Assembly: GCA_003550325.1 (NCBI GenBank)
Contig: QKWP01000774.1
Span: forward strand, 139,148-203,147
DNA length: 64,000 nucleotides
Source of the DNA: Gigaspora rosea
Lineage: Eukaryota > Glomeromycota > Glomeromycetes > Diversisporales > Gigasporaceae
Reading direction: 5' to 3'
In this document: positions 37,454 to 49,530 of the stretch, in pieces
Layout of the letters: the number at the start of each line of letters is the position of its first letter
Numbering within the stretch: the first letter of the stretch is position 1
Made by a program: the position numbers and the translations under genes
The notes under the pieces: generated by a model
What the model saw: only the letters and a program-made list of their open reading frames with translations
Databases searched by the model: none
What the model was told of the DNA's origin: nothing

Positions 37454-37884
37454 CAGGGAGAGTTTTGTTTATCGGTTGTATTTTAAAATTTTTACTATAA
37501 AATTTTTCTTTAGATTTCTTAATTTTATATTTTACTGTTTATAAAAAAAATTTTCACATAATATAAGTCCATAAAATTTGTAATTCTTATTATAGACTAA
37601 AACATACTATTAAAACAGGAAGCTAGAACTAACGAGGTACTTGTTAGAGCATTTTCTGTTCAACACAAATATTATATATATTTTGGTAATTGTTGCTATA
37701 GCTGAGACCAACATTTGCAAGATAGGGGCACCTTTGTTCACTTGCCAATATCTATTTTTGCTCTTGTAAAGTTCACTTTGATTTCAGCATCCATCTTTTT
37801 CTTTTTTCTGGTCACTCCCTAGTATTTTCAAACTTCCAAACCAGTTAGCCCAAATGGGTTGATCTATTGGATAACAATCAATTA
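37454..37884. other. No gene seen
   Basis: Non-coding stretch without recognised repeats. Confidence 0.5.
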
Positions 37885-38155
37885 ATCAACAATTACTTTG
37901 CTGATATAATATTTTACTACCAATTATTTACTACAAGTTCATTTTACTAATAGTTTATTTCACTGAAGCTCATTTAACTGAAAAAGTAATTCTGGGCATT
38001 GTCATTAGGGACAGAGTAGAATTAGGTAGAATTAGAGCTAAATTTAGTGTGCAATTTAAAAATAAACTTGTCAGTAAAATGAGCTTCAGTGAAACAAACT
38101 GTCAGTAAAATGAACTTGTCAGTGAGTATTTGTCAGTAAAATGTTATATTAGTGA
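37885..38155. mobile_element. Foldback MITE of CAGTAAAATG units
   Basis: The left arm (CATTTTACTAATAG, TTCACTGAAGCTCATTT) pairs with the right arm (AAATGAGCTTCAGTGAA, TGTCAGTAAAATGAACTTG). TCAGTAAAATG occurs three times in the right arm. The design is like the ATTCAG-iterated element at 6380-6645: an arm made of a short repeated word. Confidence 0.7.
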
Positions 38156-38538
38156 AGTGATTGTTGGTGAAATAATATGAAACCTGATCTACTTGGTATT
38201 ATAGTTTTATTTCTCTTGGTATCTACTTCTAATACATAGGTCTTTTTTCTTCAGTACATTTCTGGTGGCCAGGTTAGTGGACTCTCTCCTTCGAAGATTA
38301 TTGCTATTCAGTTCTCTGGCTCTGATTTCTGGTTTTCTGTTTTCAGTAGCACTATCAAAAATCTTTGCTACTTCTTTACTCAGGACTTGCCAAACAGGTT
38401 TCTGTTTTCTCTGATTTCTTGAATTTGTTTGTATAACAAAATGCAACTATACCTGAAAGCTCCTATTCAAGAACCAAGGCTACAGATGATATATCTGATA
38501 AAAATACAGTTACTGAAACACAGGCCTATTTTTTAAAG

Positions 38539-38622
38539 TGTCACCAGTGGGATTTGAACTCTAGATCTGCTGCTTGGGGGTGACAACTTACCAACTTCTC
38601 TAAGTTGGAATACTCTAGACCC
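38539..38622 (-). other. tRNA-like sequence (SINE head or tRNA relic)
   Basis: On the minus strand there is an A-box-like TTAGAGAAGTTGGTAAG (38589-38605). About 45 nt further on comes a B-box-like GAGTTCAAATCCC (38549-38561), then ACTGGTGACA. Spacing suits a tRNA. The 5' acceptor strand does not pair with GGTGACA, and no convincing anticodon stem is visible, so a functional tRNA is unlikely. A tRNA-derived retroposon is the better reading. The minus-strand 79-codon ORF at 38207-38446 lies downstream of it and is unrecognised. Confidence 0.4.
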
Positions 38623-39065
38623 ATCAAATATTATAATATAATATGTTTTTTTTTGTTTTTTTGTTTTTTTATATATATATATATAAAAATGCAAAATTTT
38701 TAATTTCATACAAATAAAAAAAATCAAATTTTTAGAAGTTTTTGTACAACTGCTGCATTACTTAATGAAATTATACCAAATTTTAGTATGTTGTACCATT
38801 AGATTTGCTAGTCATGTGAACTGAAGTTTGTGTTGCACTGACTTACCTAATTTTGAGTGATGGCTTTTCAAAAGTGTCCATAATAATATGGTAGGCCACT
38901 GTAGATGAGATATGTTTGGTGATAAAGGTAAATTTGGTTGGCTGACTTGTATATCTGCCAATTGAAAGAAAAGGCTATAATTTTAATGTCAGTAATTAAC
39001 AATTAAATTAACTGTAAAGCCCTTTTAATTTATTTCTTTATTTTTTTTAACCATATAAGATAAGT

Positions 39066-39430
39066 ATGGGTATTGTGGTGAAGTTAAGAGAATTTTTAGT
39101 ATAACACGGGATCTATTGGTCAAAATTGAATAATTAAATTTAATTATTTTGGTACCATGCGATTCGTCTCGATGAGACAAATCAAATGGTAACAAAATCA
39201 TTCAATTTGGAATACAGGATCATGAGTTATTTACAATCGTATGTTACATGAAATTAGAAGTAGTTATTTGGCAGATTTGTGACCTATTGGTTCAAACTAA
39301 ACGATTTTTATGACATTCGAATTGTCTCATCGAGATGATTCGAATGGTACAAAAATTGGTTGATTTCGGTCACTGGATCATGAGATATTGGCGTCAGAAT
39401 AGTGTCTAAATACAGTCCGGGCATATACCA
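39066..39430. mobile_element. Repeat family D, copy 1 (two GTCTC-GAGA modules)
   Basis: It runs from TATGGGTATTGTGGTG to CCGGGCATATACC. GTCTCGATGAGAC (39166-39178) and GTCTCATCGAGAT (39324-39336) are each flanked by ATTCGA/TCAAATGG-type arms and followed by GGATCATGAG(A/T)TATT. The same outer ends occur reversed at 49350-49530. No coding content. Confidence 0.6.
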
Positions 39431-39580
39431 AAATTGAAATCTAAGATTTAGAATGATCTACAAAATTCAGCGAAATTTGATTGGCTATGTCACGTTTTTT
39501 TTGCGTCATTTTCTCTCAAAGGGTTTCACAAGATTTTTACATCCTCTTGTTATAAACGATACTCGAATATTTAGTGCAAA

Positions 39581-41510
39581 ATGTCTAATTCCGATCATCC
39601 CAAATAATCCCTTATTACAAATTGATCTAAAAAAAGTAAGTGAAACCTTAAGATCGGGATTTTTTACACAAATTTTGCTAGTTGGAACAAGCGAAAATAA
39701 TATTTAAACAATTTTTTGTAGTGTCAAATTACCAGAAACAAAATGCGCAAGATCTTCCACACATTTTTAAAGATTTAGTTGAGAAATATGCTGGAGTTGC
39801 ATTAAGCGCTTGTGAAACAGAAGATCGTAAAAAGTAGAATGCAAATGGCGCATTTTTTAAGCCTTACTTCCCCGAACTTTCTAACCTCACTTTAGAAAAT
39901 CATTCATTTTGTCAGACACATTATAATCAAATTGTCATGTCTAACCGATTTTATGAATATCTTTCAAGTTATTTTCAGGAAAACCAACCCGACACTGATA
40001 TGACCCCTAGTTATGCTGACCTAATAGCTGAGCTTGACGTGACTAAAACGAATTTAGAAAATGCAAACAAGAAAATACGAAACTTTGCATAAAAATTGAA
40101 TGAGCATGGCGATATTTGGAAGAGCAAGCGAGAGAAACAGAAGGATTAACTAAGCAATTACAACAGGCCTACGAAGAAATGAATTCATACAAAAGGTTGT
40201 ATGAAGATCAGTTTGAAAAAATAGAGCTCTTATTAAGCAGTGGGATTCAAGGTTTTCTAGTCGGCAAAAACGTATCAATGCGGTTGTTGAGATAGCGAAA
40301 GCAGAACGCGAGTCTTTATTAGAAGATATTAGTAAGTTATTTGAATTCTGGGTAGTGTTATTAATTAGAAAAAAATCGATCGATTAGTTAGCTGGTAATT
40401 TTTAGAAAACGATTAATAATGGATTATGTTTATTGCTGTATTGCGGTTTGAATATTTTTGGGACCCTATGATTAATTTTTTTTTTATTATTAAATGATCG
40501 TGATTGCGATCGCGATTGGCTTTAGCAATCGCGATCGCAATCACAATTATTTAATAATAAAAAAAATTAAGGGGAATTTACACATTTGGGTCCCAAATTT
40601 GAAAATCATTATGAATGGGGCCCAACCAAAATTTATTTATTTATTAAAGCCCTAATTTTTACTGTCATATCCAGCAAAACCGAACCTTGTAAATGGTTGA
40701 TAATGCGTAAGTAGAAAAATCAATTTGTCGTAAGGCAAATGATTAAATTTACTATTATAAGGTTTTTTATATTTCAGTATTTTATCTTTTTATAAATTAT
40801 TTGGTTTATTATTAATTCATTTATTTGTTTATATGTATATATTTTTCTGCAAACCTTTTTCCTTTGTCGGCGAATAAATTTAGGCGCTTAAAGTTATTCA
40901 GAAAGCCATCAAAACATCTTGTGCTTTATTTGTTCCAGCCTGAATGTATGAACAATTAGGAAAAGAAGCTTTCTGGGAAAACGACAAAAATTTTTGGATC
41001 GGTAGTGCAGACAAATATGAGAATGTAGATTCTCAAACTAACTAAAAATCCAAAGATGAAGGTAATTTTTTTATCACCAGCAATTGCCAAGAAGTTTTGT
41101 CATTTTTAATAATTGAATCATTCTTTTGACAATTAAGGACTCGCTATCGCACACTACATTGTGCCAAGATATTCACCAGTAAGTGTGTTTCACTTAACTT
41201 TAGTGATAAGGTTGTAGATTTCTGACATTTCCTTTCGCATCCAGGGGATCAATAATTTTTATACAAGTTTCGACCGTGGTTGTGGGTAGAAGTTCTTTAT
41301 TAGGGATTGGTAATTTTTTTGTTATTTCATTTCGTGTTCTTTCGTTCAACGAATAATATTATAACAATATACATTTGCTAATTTGTAGAACAATGACATT
41401 TCTTATGCACCGACAAGTAAGCTAAATCATGATTGGCTTGAGATCCTGCTTGAGCCACGATGGGCATTGATTTATACGACGCAATTTACTTGGGCCTGTA
41501 TTTGTAATAT
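39581..41510 (+). pseudogene. Decayed multi-exon gene with coiled coil, unknown function
   Basis: Exon 1 begins at the ATG 39581 (MSNSDHPK, then a stop). Intron 39636-39721 has GTAAGT and TTTTTGTAG. The next exon (39722-40331) reads QDLPHIFKDLVEKYAGVALS, ACETEDRKK-stop, NHSFCQTHYNQIVMSNRFYE, MTPSYADLIAELDVTKTNLE. After a stop and frameshift it gives EEQARETEGLTKQLQQAYEE and AVVEIAKAERESLLEDIS. The CE...FCQTHYN segment could bind a metal; the rest is a long coiled coil. Later exon-like pieces follow at about 40884-41061 (AFWENDKNFWIGSADKYENV), 41138-41182 and 41392-41505 (APTSKLNHDWLEILLEPRWA). Exon edges have GT/AG. At least four stops make it non-functional. The family name is unknown to me. 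Confidence 0.5.
40457..40600. mobile_element. Hairpin element with twin GCGATCGC, in an intron
   Basis: GATTGCGATCGCGATTG and CAATCGCGATCGCAATC form a hairpin (40508-40551) with a 7-nt loop. TTATTATTAAAT arms extend the stem, and outer TTTGGGACC / GGTCCCAAA mark the ends. It sits in the 40332-40883 intron of the decayed gene. Confidence 0.75.
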
Positions 41511-41647
41511 TTCAAAAATTAGGCCTTTATAAATAAATACTTTTAAGGTGGGCCCTCATCCATAATTATTTTCAAATTTGGTCCCTGATGTGTAAATTCC
41601 TAGAAATTAATCATATGTTAAGTATTAAATATTTCTGCAGAATTTTA

Positions 41648-41970
41648 CAGGAGGGTCACCAAAATTCTGGGTTTGATGCGTCGGATCGAGGTTGGCGTTT
41701 AGCCATGGTCGTGTTGTTAACACCAGTGCCGTTGTTAACATTGACAATTTTTGGCTTAGCACAGACCAAGGAGGTTTTGGTAGTGCTGAATATTCCAGTA
41801 TCTCTGACCCTAAGATTATCGACTGGGCATTTTTTACTTAATGAAAGAATTTCATTAGTTAAATTGTTTACGATCTTGGGCCAAAATTGATCAATTCAGA
41901 TCAAGCTGGCCATGATTCTGATGCACTCTGACGCATTCCGATCTAGAATTTTTGGGACCCTCCGATTTAT
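41648..41970. mobile_element. MITE family B, copy 2
   Basis: Ends GGAGGGTCACCAAAATTCTG and TAGAATTTTTGGGACCCTCC are inverted. Internal blocks AGGTTGGCGTTTAGCC and GGCCATGATTCTGATGCA are the reverse-orientation counterparts of the copy at 6703-6941. The 100-codon ORF at 41588-41890 crosses the left border and is therefore fortuitous. Confidence 0.7.
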
Positions 41971-43419
41971 TTTTTATTTTTTTTATTTATTTTATTTTAT
42001 TTTATTTTATTTTTGTTTATTTTTTGTTAATGTGTATAGGGATTATAAAAAAATCGCTCTTAATAATTTTTATTGTTTTTTAATGCTGTTGATTGATGAA
42101 GCTGAAATTAATATATCCAATTGATTAATTTCAGCTTCAATGTTTCCGTGAAATTTATATTTCTCAATCGAAATATGCATTATCCCTATATATGTACCTA
42201 AATTATCCATCTTAATAAAAAAATAATTATAATATTTAGGCAATCAAAATTAGTCTAATATAGTGCCAAAATTAATTTTCATATTTGCTGAAAGTTTTTG
42301 GACTCTTTTCATCAAAATACATCATAGTAGAGCTTTGATCCTATTTTGACGGGCAATCCGGATCTTATTAAATCCAGATTGAATCTGTATTAAATTACAT
42401 ATAAAGCTAACACGTCTTTAGATCTATTAATTAAGTTCTTTGACCAATCCGAGTAAAAATCTCTAATCTGGATATCTGAATCTGTTTAGATTTAAAGATT
42501 AATTTGGATTGTCGGATTAAGGATCGAAGCTCTATATTATAGTATAATTATTTTGGAGGGTTTCAAATAAAAAATTTAGCAATGCCAAAATCTTTGCCAA
42601 AAATACTTGGCACATGTATATACATTTTATAAATAATGTTCCAATTTTAAGTAAGTTGATAATTATTTAATATACTGGTTATAGTTTGACTTTTTTTTTA
42701 TAATTTTATACTGTCTAAACCAAAATTATTTTATTTTAAAACAAAAACCTGCTTTGCTTTTTTATATAGAATGAGTTTATTAGAAATGGATTTTGGCTCT
42801 AAATTTCTTATATTGAAGCTTAATTAGTCTTTAATATATATGCTAAGTTTCTTATATCAAGTTATTTGTATACCGAAAGAAAATGTGAATCTTTAGTAAC
42901 AAATACTGATAAGTTGAATTATATTTTTATTGCTATTAATAAATTTATAGTACAAATATTTTTTAACAGTCAAACTGAGGTTTTATGATGATATATTAAT
43001 TTTATTTCTTGTGCAGCAACTATTAGCAATATTTTAATACTGTTATAGTTTTTATAATAATTAATTATATAAATAGTATAGAAGTATATATTCATAGTAG
43101 CTGCATATATATATGTTTTATATAGTCAACTAATTGATTGGCAAACTAATCAAAATAATTGATTAATTAGTTAATTAATTAATTAATTAGCTAGAAATTG
43201 ATAAATCAATTAATCAATTAGTTGGGCAATCAATTAAATAATGTTTATAATAGTTAATTAATTAGTTGCCAACTCAATTAACTAATTGATTAATCAATTT
43301 TTAATTTATATTACTAATTTTGGGTTCTTGTATATTGGATTTCTAATATTATAACTTTTTTATAATTTTTTGTAGATTTATTAATTCATAATAGCAACAG
43401 ATTTTCTTTAGAAAAACTT
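41971..43419. other. No gene seen
   Basis: AT-rich DNA. A TTTTATTTTATTTTATTT run lies at 41970-42015. An (ATTA)n-type region with inverted TTAATTAATTAG words lies at 43130-43300, just upstream of the next gene. Confidence 0.5.
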
Positions 43420-46078
43420 ATGACATATAATCCACGTGAATGGGTTAATAAGCATAATCAAGTTGTTGTTAAATTTGTTGAAACTTTAGTTCAAAATAAT
43501 CAAGCTACTGATATCTCAAGCCAGGAAAAGCTTTTTAAAATTACTGTTGCAATTGATTCTATATATGGGGCTCGACATGGAAAATATATATCAGAAATTC
43601 AACTAGCTATTACAGCTATTAAATATTCAATTGTAAGGTCAAAAATGATTATCGATATTGATAACCATATTATAAGCTCAGGAAGTCATTATTGATTTCA
43701 AAAATGGATTGAGGAGCTTTCAAAATATGAAGAACCATTGCCTAAAGAACTTTTATTTCTTGCATTTGATAATGAACAAAAAGGGCAAAAAAACTATCTT
43801 GATCGAGGATTTAATACAGTTATTTATCATATTGTTACCAGTTTTGTTGCTTTTAATATAGCACCACAAAACAAAATTTAACATAATACTGATTCACCTT
43901 GGTTATGTAATATCTTAGCAAGTTACAATATGAAGAACTTTTTAATATTAGTCCTCAAATGCAAAAGGTTATTGATGAGGAGTTGTATACTTATTTAGCT
44001 GAGATTCTTACATTATTGTCTGAAGAAAAGTCATCTATTAATATTATAGATTCTCTTTTAGCATCTACACCAGTTGATATTACTAAAATGAAATTTATTC
44101 TAACTGTGATTTGAAAAATATAGAGAATCGAAAAAGAACATGCCCAAGATGTAAAATGCAACTTCCAACATTGGCTGAAATTCAAAAAGAAAGAATAGTT
44201 GAAGTTGAAAATAATATAGTTGATCAATTAGATAATCCACTAATTTTTAAACCTTATAAAATTAGCAATGAACAAAGTAATACTTGTACTTCCACAATTG
44301 GGTTTACTCAACCAATTACAGACCAAAAAGTTAATATTCCTGAGATTTATATTCCTGATCCAGTTAATATTAATCCTAATTCGATTGCAAATATTGAACA
44401 AGTTCTTTTACATATTGAGACTATATCAGGTATTAAGAATAAAATTCGTAAGTGGATAGTAGTAACCTGTGATGGCGTTCCATATCGTCTTGCTACCAAG
44501 TTAAAAGAAAAGTTTCCTTGGTTAGTACTAGTACCTGGTTAATTACATGAAAAAATGAATATGCTTCGTGCATTTGTAGAATTGAACTGGTAAATTATTT
44601 AAAATAATTAAGTAGTAGTTTGTGCATACAATTCTATATATTTTTATTTGTTATATTTTTTATTTTATTAATTATTTTTTTATTTAACTTTTTTTAATTT
44701 ATTTTTTTTGTTAGGGAAATTGATCTGACAATATCTCAGGGTTATAAAACTGAAAATCAGCTTGCCTATTTTAAAAAATGTGCTGATCATAAAGCATGGG
44801 ATTCTATTTGTATTATATACCGAAAAGCAATAGCCATGGAGCTTTTGTGGCCATATGTAAAAAAACTATTCAAATTTGTCTGTTAAAGGATATCTTGCCT
44901 GGGTTAAAGAGCAAAAAGATCCAATTTACCAAATAAAGTTTGAACAGGTTATAATTATTTTACTCTTGAATAAATCTAATAGCAATTTATTTTATTCTTG
45001 AATAAATTTAATAGCAATTTATTTTATTCTTGAATAAATCTAATAGCAATTTTATTTTATTCTTGAATAAATCTTATAGCAATTAATACAATTTTTTTTA
45101 TAATAGACGTTTATTTATCTTCAAGCAATTATTAACTATTGAAAGGCTATAAGAACCAACAATCCACTTTTAAAAAGAGCTGCTAAAAGAGCTTTTTCAC
45201 CTATTTGGTCTGTAAGGTGTCATCCTATTTATCGTCTAATAGAAGTTGCTAATGAAGTTCAATTAATGCAACTTAATCCTGAAATACGTGATATTGTAGA
45301 AAGCAATAGTGTGATTTCTAGATCAGGAATTTGTAATCAATATCAAGGATTAGATGCAATTATAGAAGAAATAAATAAAAATTCAAAAGCCTTAATACCT
45401 CCTGTACCACAATATCATCATTGGAAAATAGCTGCACATAATTGTAAAAAATTTGTTAAGGTAAAATTGATTTTATAATTTAATTATTTAATAAATTAAT
45501 TAAAAGATATATAATTAACCTAATAATTTATTTTAGCTTAGAAACAATTTATTTAAAATAATTGGATACAATGATCAATCATCAGGACCAAGAACCCGGC
45601 CAGAAGCAACTGTGGAATGTCAAAGATTTCGAGCTCTTTTGCGGGGTCTTGAATTTGTAAACCCTGCAAACTCAAAAATGACTTATCACAGCTTAGGTGG
45701 AGAAATTGAATTGGCTGAGAATTTAAAAAACTTTACATCTTGTGCAAAATTAGCTCGACAAAATTATATTATTGAAACATTTATTAATAAAAATAATTCT
45801 TTTCAATTTAGACCAATACCAATTACAAAACAAGAAGCTGAAGCTGAAAAAGTGAAAAAATTTGACTATACCTGATATTTTATCAAAAATAGGAATTCTA
45901 CTTGAACAAGTTCCTGAAAGTGTCAAAAAAAAATTATTCTGGATTAAGGTCAAAAACAAAAGAAGAATTACTTAGCATACTACAAGAAGTAAAGTGCTTA
46001 TTTGATTCAGATAATGTATTTAATGATAAGATTGTTTTGAAATCTCAGAAACAAATCAGCAAGAACAATTGTAATTAA
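43420..46078 (+). pseudogene. Large multi-exon gene remnant, unknown family with zinc-ribbon-like motif
   Basis: The 5' piece is open from 43420 (MTYNPREWVNKHNQVVVKF) to 43695. After stops and shifts come ELLFLAFDNEQKGQKNY, a cysteine motif (NCDLKN...RTCPRCKMQ, 44112-44160), then RKWIVVTCDGVPYRLATKLK and FPWLVLVPG followed by TAA. Three clean introns follow: 44590-44714, 44948-45106 and 45461-45536, all GT-AG. They join exons reading VELNW/EIDLTISQGYKTENQ, FEQ/TFIYLQAIINY and NCKKFVK/LRNNLFKIIGY. The protein ends near 46078 after one more frameshift. I recall similar uncharacterised fungal proteins; a distant relation to DUF6589-type proteins is possible but unproven. Five or more breaks suggest a pseudogene with preserved splice sites. 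Confidence 0.5.
44965..45085. repeat. Tandem repeat inside an intron
   Basis: About four copies of a 30-bp unit, TTATTCTTGAATAAATCTAA followed by TAGCAATT, fill most of the 44948-45106 intron. Confidence 0.85.
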
Positions 46079-46474
46079 GTACTGGGCATGCTATTAAAAA
46101 ATAGTGCCATAACTATTATTTTAATAGTTTATGTCTGGCACTTGTGATACCTATTCTTTCATTTTAATAGTTATTCATAATTTATAATTATATTTAATAT
46201 TTTAAAATCAAATTGTAAAAATATAAATATTTATTAATTATAGATCTTTATAGATATTTATAAATATATAAATAAAAGCTCTACTTCAATTATAATATCT
46301 TTTTTTTTATGTTAAGGAGAGGTTGTGCCTCTGGTCTTTATTAAATGCATATCGATCAATTATAATATCTAATATAGAGTTGATATATATATTATATATT
46401 AAGTATTTTTGATTTATATATTTATTTTCTTATCAATTTTTTTAATTATTTGAGTTATTATTTATACTTGGCAA

Positions 46475-46590
46475 AATTGAGTAAAACTCAATTTTTGAGT
46501 TTTTGATTTCAAACAATCAAAATATATTTTTAGTACAAATAGATTTTGATTGTCTAAAAGCAAAAATTGAGTTGTATTTGTTTTTCTAAA
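46475..46590. repeat. Palindrome around AAAATTGAGT
   Basis: AACTCAATTTTTGAGTTTTTGATTTC...AATCAAAAT pairs with ATTTTGATT...AGCAAAAATTGAGTT. It is probably another small foldback element. Confidence 0.55.
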
Positions 46591-46647
46591 TGCTACATTA
46601 ATTTTCAATAATTTATTCAAATTAGCTATTTAGTTATTGTATCTTTT

Positions 46648-47305
46648 TAATTCTAACTCTATGCACTAAATAAACTTGTTCAGCACTTAAAGATACATCA
46701 AATCAGCAGAATGATTTTTATTTTACTTGAAATTTAGAAAATATATATATAATTTTGAATTTTTGATCAAAAAAGTCAAATTTAAGCATCTTTGCCCAAA
46801 TTTCAAGTAAAATAAAAACAATTCTGATGATTTAATATATTTTTAGGTACTAGAAAAGTTTACTTAGTGCATTAAGTTAGAATTAATTAGTAAGATTTTG
46901 TGAATCATTAAATTTTATAAAATTTTATTAATAAAATTTTATAAAATCTTTTAATTCACAAAATTTTACTAATTAATTCTAACTTAATGCACTAAATAAA
47001 CTTGTTCAGCATCTAAAAAACATCAAATCAGAAGTGTTGTTTTTATTTTACTTGAAATTTGAAGAAAATATGCTTAGCTTGACTTTTTTGATCAAAAATC
47101 CAAAATTTTGCATATATTCTTCAAATTTTAAGTAAAATAAAAAAAATTCTGCTGATTTGATGTTTTTAGATGCTGAACAAGTTAACTAGTGCATAAAGTT
47201 AGAATTAATTAATAAAAATTTGTGAACTATTATAAAATCTTTATTCACAAAATTTTACTAATTAATTCTAACTTCATGCACTAAGAAACTCGTTCAGCAC
47301 CAAAA
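46648..47305. repeat. Array of two and a half foldback elements
   Basis: Units run from TTCTAACTYTATGCACTAAATAAACTTGTTCAGCA to the inverse TGCTGAACAAGTT...TTAGTGCATWAAGTTAGAA at 46648-46891 and 46977-47205. A third start lies at 47264. Between units there are ACAAAATTTTACTAATTAAT linkers that also pair with one another, so the array can fold at two levels. Confidence 0.75.
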
Positions 47306-49039
47306 AATGCATATAAATATATTTGGATCCAAACCAGTCTGCAGCAAAGTTGGTGCCGAAAACCTTTTGTGCCAATTCAGGTTTTGGATTATAGCTTCCA
47401 AAACTTTAACTGAAACTCGAAACCTCACACAAAACCTCATCCAAACCCCGAAACATTACCTGAAAACAAAAAACTACCCAAACTTCCATATTCATTGATT
47501 GCATTAATGTATATATATCTCTTTCAATTATAATAAAATGCACTGATCACACTGATATATGTTATACATTTCCTTAAGAATTCAATAAAATTGGAATATC
47601 CAGTGCTATTTGGGCTGGAATGCATCGAACAATTTATTGCATGCAGTCTTTTTAACATGAAAGGTGTAATTTCGGAGGTTATATTCTGACAATCAAGGTT
47701 GTTTTTGCAAGCATCAGTTATTGTTACTTACTACGTAAAAACTGGATATAATGTCAAGTAATAATAAGTAATAGTACGTCTTGATAAGTTGCCGTAGAAT
47801 TAAATAAATTGTCAGTATCAACAGGCATCAAATACTTATCGATTCTTCATTGTCAATCTTTTCTATCGTCCTAGAATTTTGAAATCAGTGTAATAATGGC
47901 ATAATATTAAAAATAAAGTTGACCAGCTTTTAAAAAACCCGAACAAACCAAGTTAGTAAAAAAAATTGCAATACATAATTAAAAAATTATCATATATGTT
48001 ATAATTTATTCAAATATTTAATTAAAAATAAGTAAACTATTTTTGATTCTCGTATTATAACTTTGGGTTTCGGAATTATAGTTTTGGGGTTTTCGACTTT
48101 TTTGAAAAAATCCGAAACCAGTTTCGGATTAGAACCCTTCCGAAACTAGTTTCGGGTAGGTTTCGTTTCACCTCCAACTTAGACTTCGGACCAGACCCAG
48201 ATAGATGGTTGACTCGAAGATGATAATTAAAATCAAAATTCAGAAATTGCGGGTACTCCTCCTAACTAAATCAGCGTTCATTACCTACTGATGCCGAAAT
48301 TCTACGTTGAAAAAATGCGCGGCCAACATGGTCTACCAATACTTTATTAATTATTGAAATCCCAAGACATTGAAACTACCAGAGTTAATCAAGATAAAAG
48401 GATATTGGAATTTCGCACCGCCTTTCGTCGTCAAAGCCACGGAGCCGGAGAATTTATTGTTGGTGAGACCGGTAATTATTGATGCTTAGTTTACTAACAA
48501 TGTCTTAACTGCTATCCAAGCTGCTGACGCTTAGAATTTTTAATCCTAATGAAAGAATAAATTTTGCCGGTAAAGCATTAAATTAGAAAGAGCGTACAAA
48601 AAAAAAAAAAAAAGTAATATATACGTATATATATCGATTTTGGCTTTTTGGCGTAAAATTTAAATTTTAGTTTCAGTGCTAATGTTTTTTCTATCCCTAA
48701 CTTACCGTATAGCGCTGCATATAGTACCTCGGGTACTTTCAAGAAAGTCGGCCTTGGTTGAATAATATCTCCCAGACATTGAGAGATGGGAAGATAATAC
48801 AAATAATTATCACTAATCTATATAATACCTTGCTATTAGACATATCAAACCAATGAAAAGATCGCATATTAATTATGAACATTGGGCTTGTCAAAAAAAA
48901 GAGGATACTATTCCAGGGTATACTATATGCCGCGCTAGAATAAATTTTGGTATCATAAAACCCTTACGTAGCATATAATTTGTGGAAAATTCGAATAAGA
49001 ATCTAGAATCATCTGACTGTCGATCATTACCAAATAAGG
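47306..49039. other. Non-coding region with CGAAACC-rich patches and a coding relic
   Basis: 47310-47480 and 48040-48190 are rich in CGAAACC / GGTTTCG words and look like parts of one repeat in opposite orientation. At 48292-48483 (+) a short frame reads MPKFYVEKMRGQHGLPILY, stop, then ETTRVNQDKRILEFRTAF and GAGEFIVGETGN. It looks protein-derived but I do not recognise it. The minus-strand ORF 48578-48802 is unsupported. Confidence 0.4.
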
Positions 49040-49334
49040 GGGTCGTCTAAAGCCATGTACCCACGTGACATTTTCGTGTAAATCAACCAAACGGAGTCGC
49101 GTAAATTTTGTTTACACGGATCAGCCCGAAGAAGTCAAAAAACAAAAAAAACGCAAGAACATAAAAACGGCATTCTAAACCTATCTTGGGCCGTTAATAA
49201 AAAATGTCGGGAAGGTAATTTTACCTATATTGGTCCTAACCAACTTCGACCCTAATGCTAAACAGATTCTAATACGAATTTTAACTAAAATTTCAAAAAG
49301 TCACGTGGGTACATGGCTTTAGCCATCCCCTAAA
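49040..49334. mobile_element. MITE family A, copy 2
   Basis: GGGGGTCGTCTAAAGCCATG at the left pairs with CATGGCTTTAGCCATCCCC at the right. CCCACGTGAC/GTCACGTGGG extends the inverted ends to about 35 bp. The interior matches 504-784 (TCGGGAAGGTAATTT). Flanks AAATAAGG on both sides give a candidate TSD. Confidence 0.75.
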
Positions 49335-49349
49335 ATAAGGCGCAGATCG

Positions 49350-49530
49350 CCAATGACCAAATTTGGTATATGCCCTGACTGAAATATAACATTGGTTTTT
49401 TTTAAAAAAAAAATGGTCCATAACATTTGAACGCCAATATCTTATGACCCGTACCATTCAAATCGTCTCGCTGAGACGATTCGAAAGGCATAAAAATCGC
49501 AGATCCGCCACAATACCCTATCCACCACAA
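49350..49530. mobile_element. Repeat family D, copy 2 (reverse)
   Basis: GGTATATGCCCTGACTG, CGCCAATATCTTATGA, CCATTCAAATCGTCTCGCTG and CCACAATACCCATA are the reverse-orientation counterparts of the 39066-39430 copy. This copy is shorter and has one GTCTC-GAGAC module (49465-49477). Confidence 0.6.

Noticed and set aside
41588..41890. 100-codon ORF
   Set aside because: It crosses the left end of a MITE; the related copy at 6703-6941 has no such frame.
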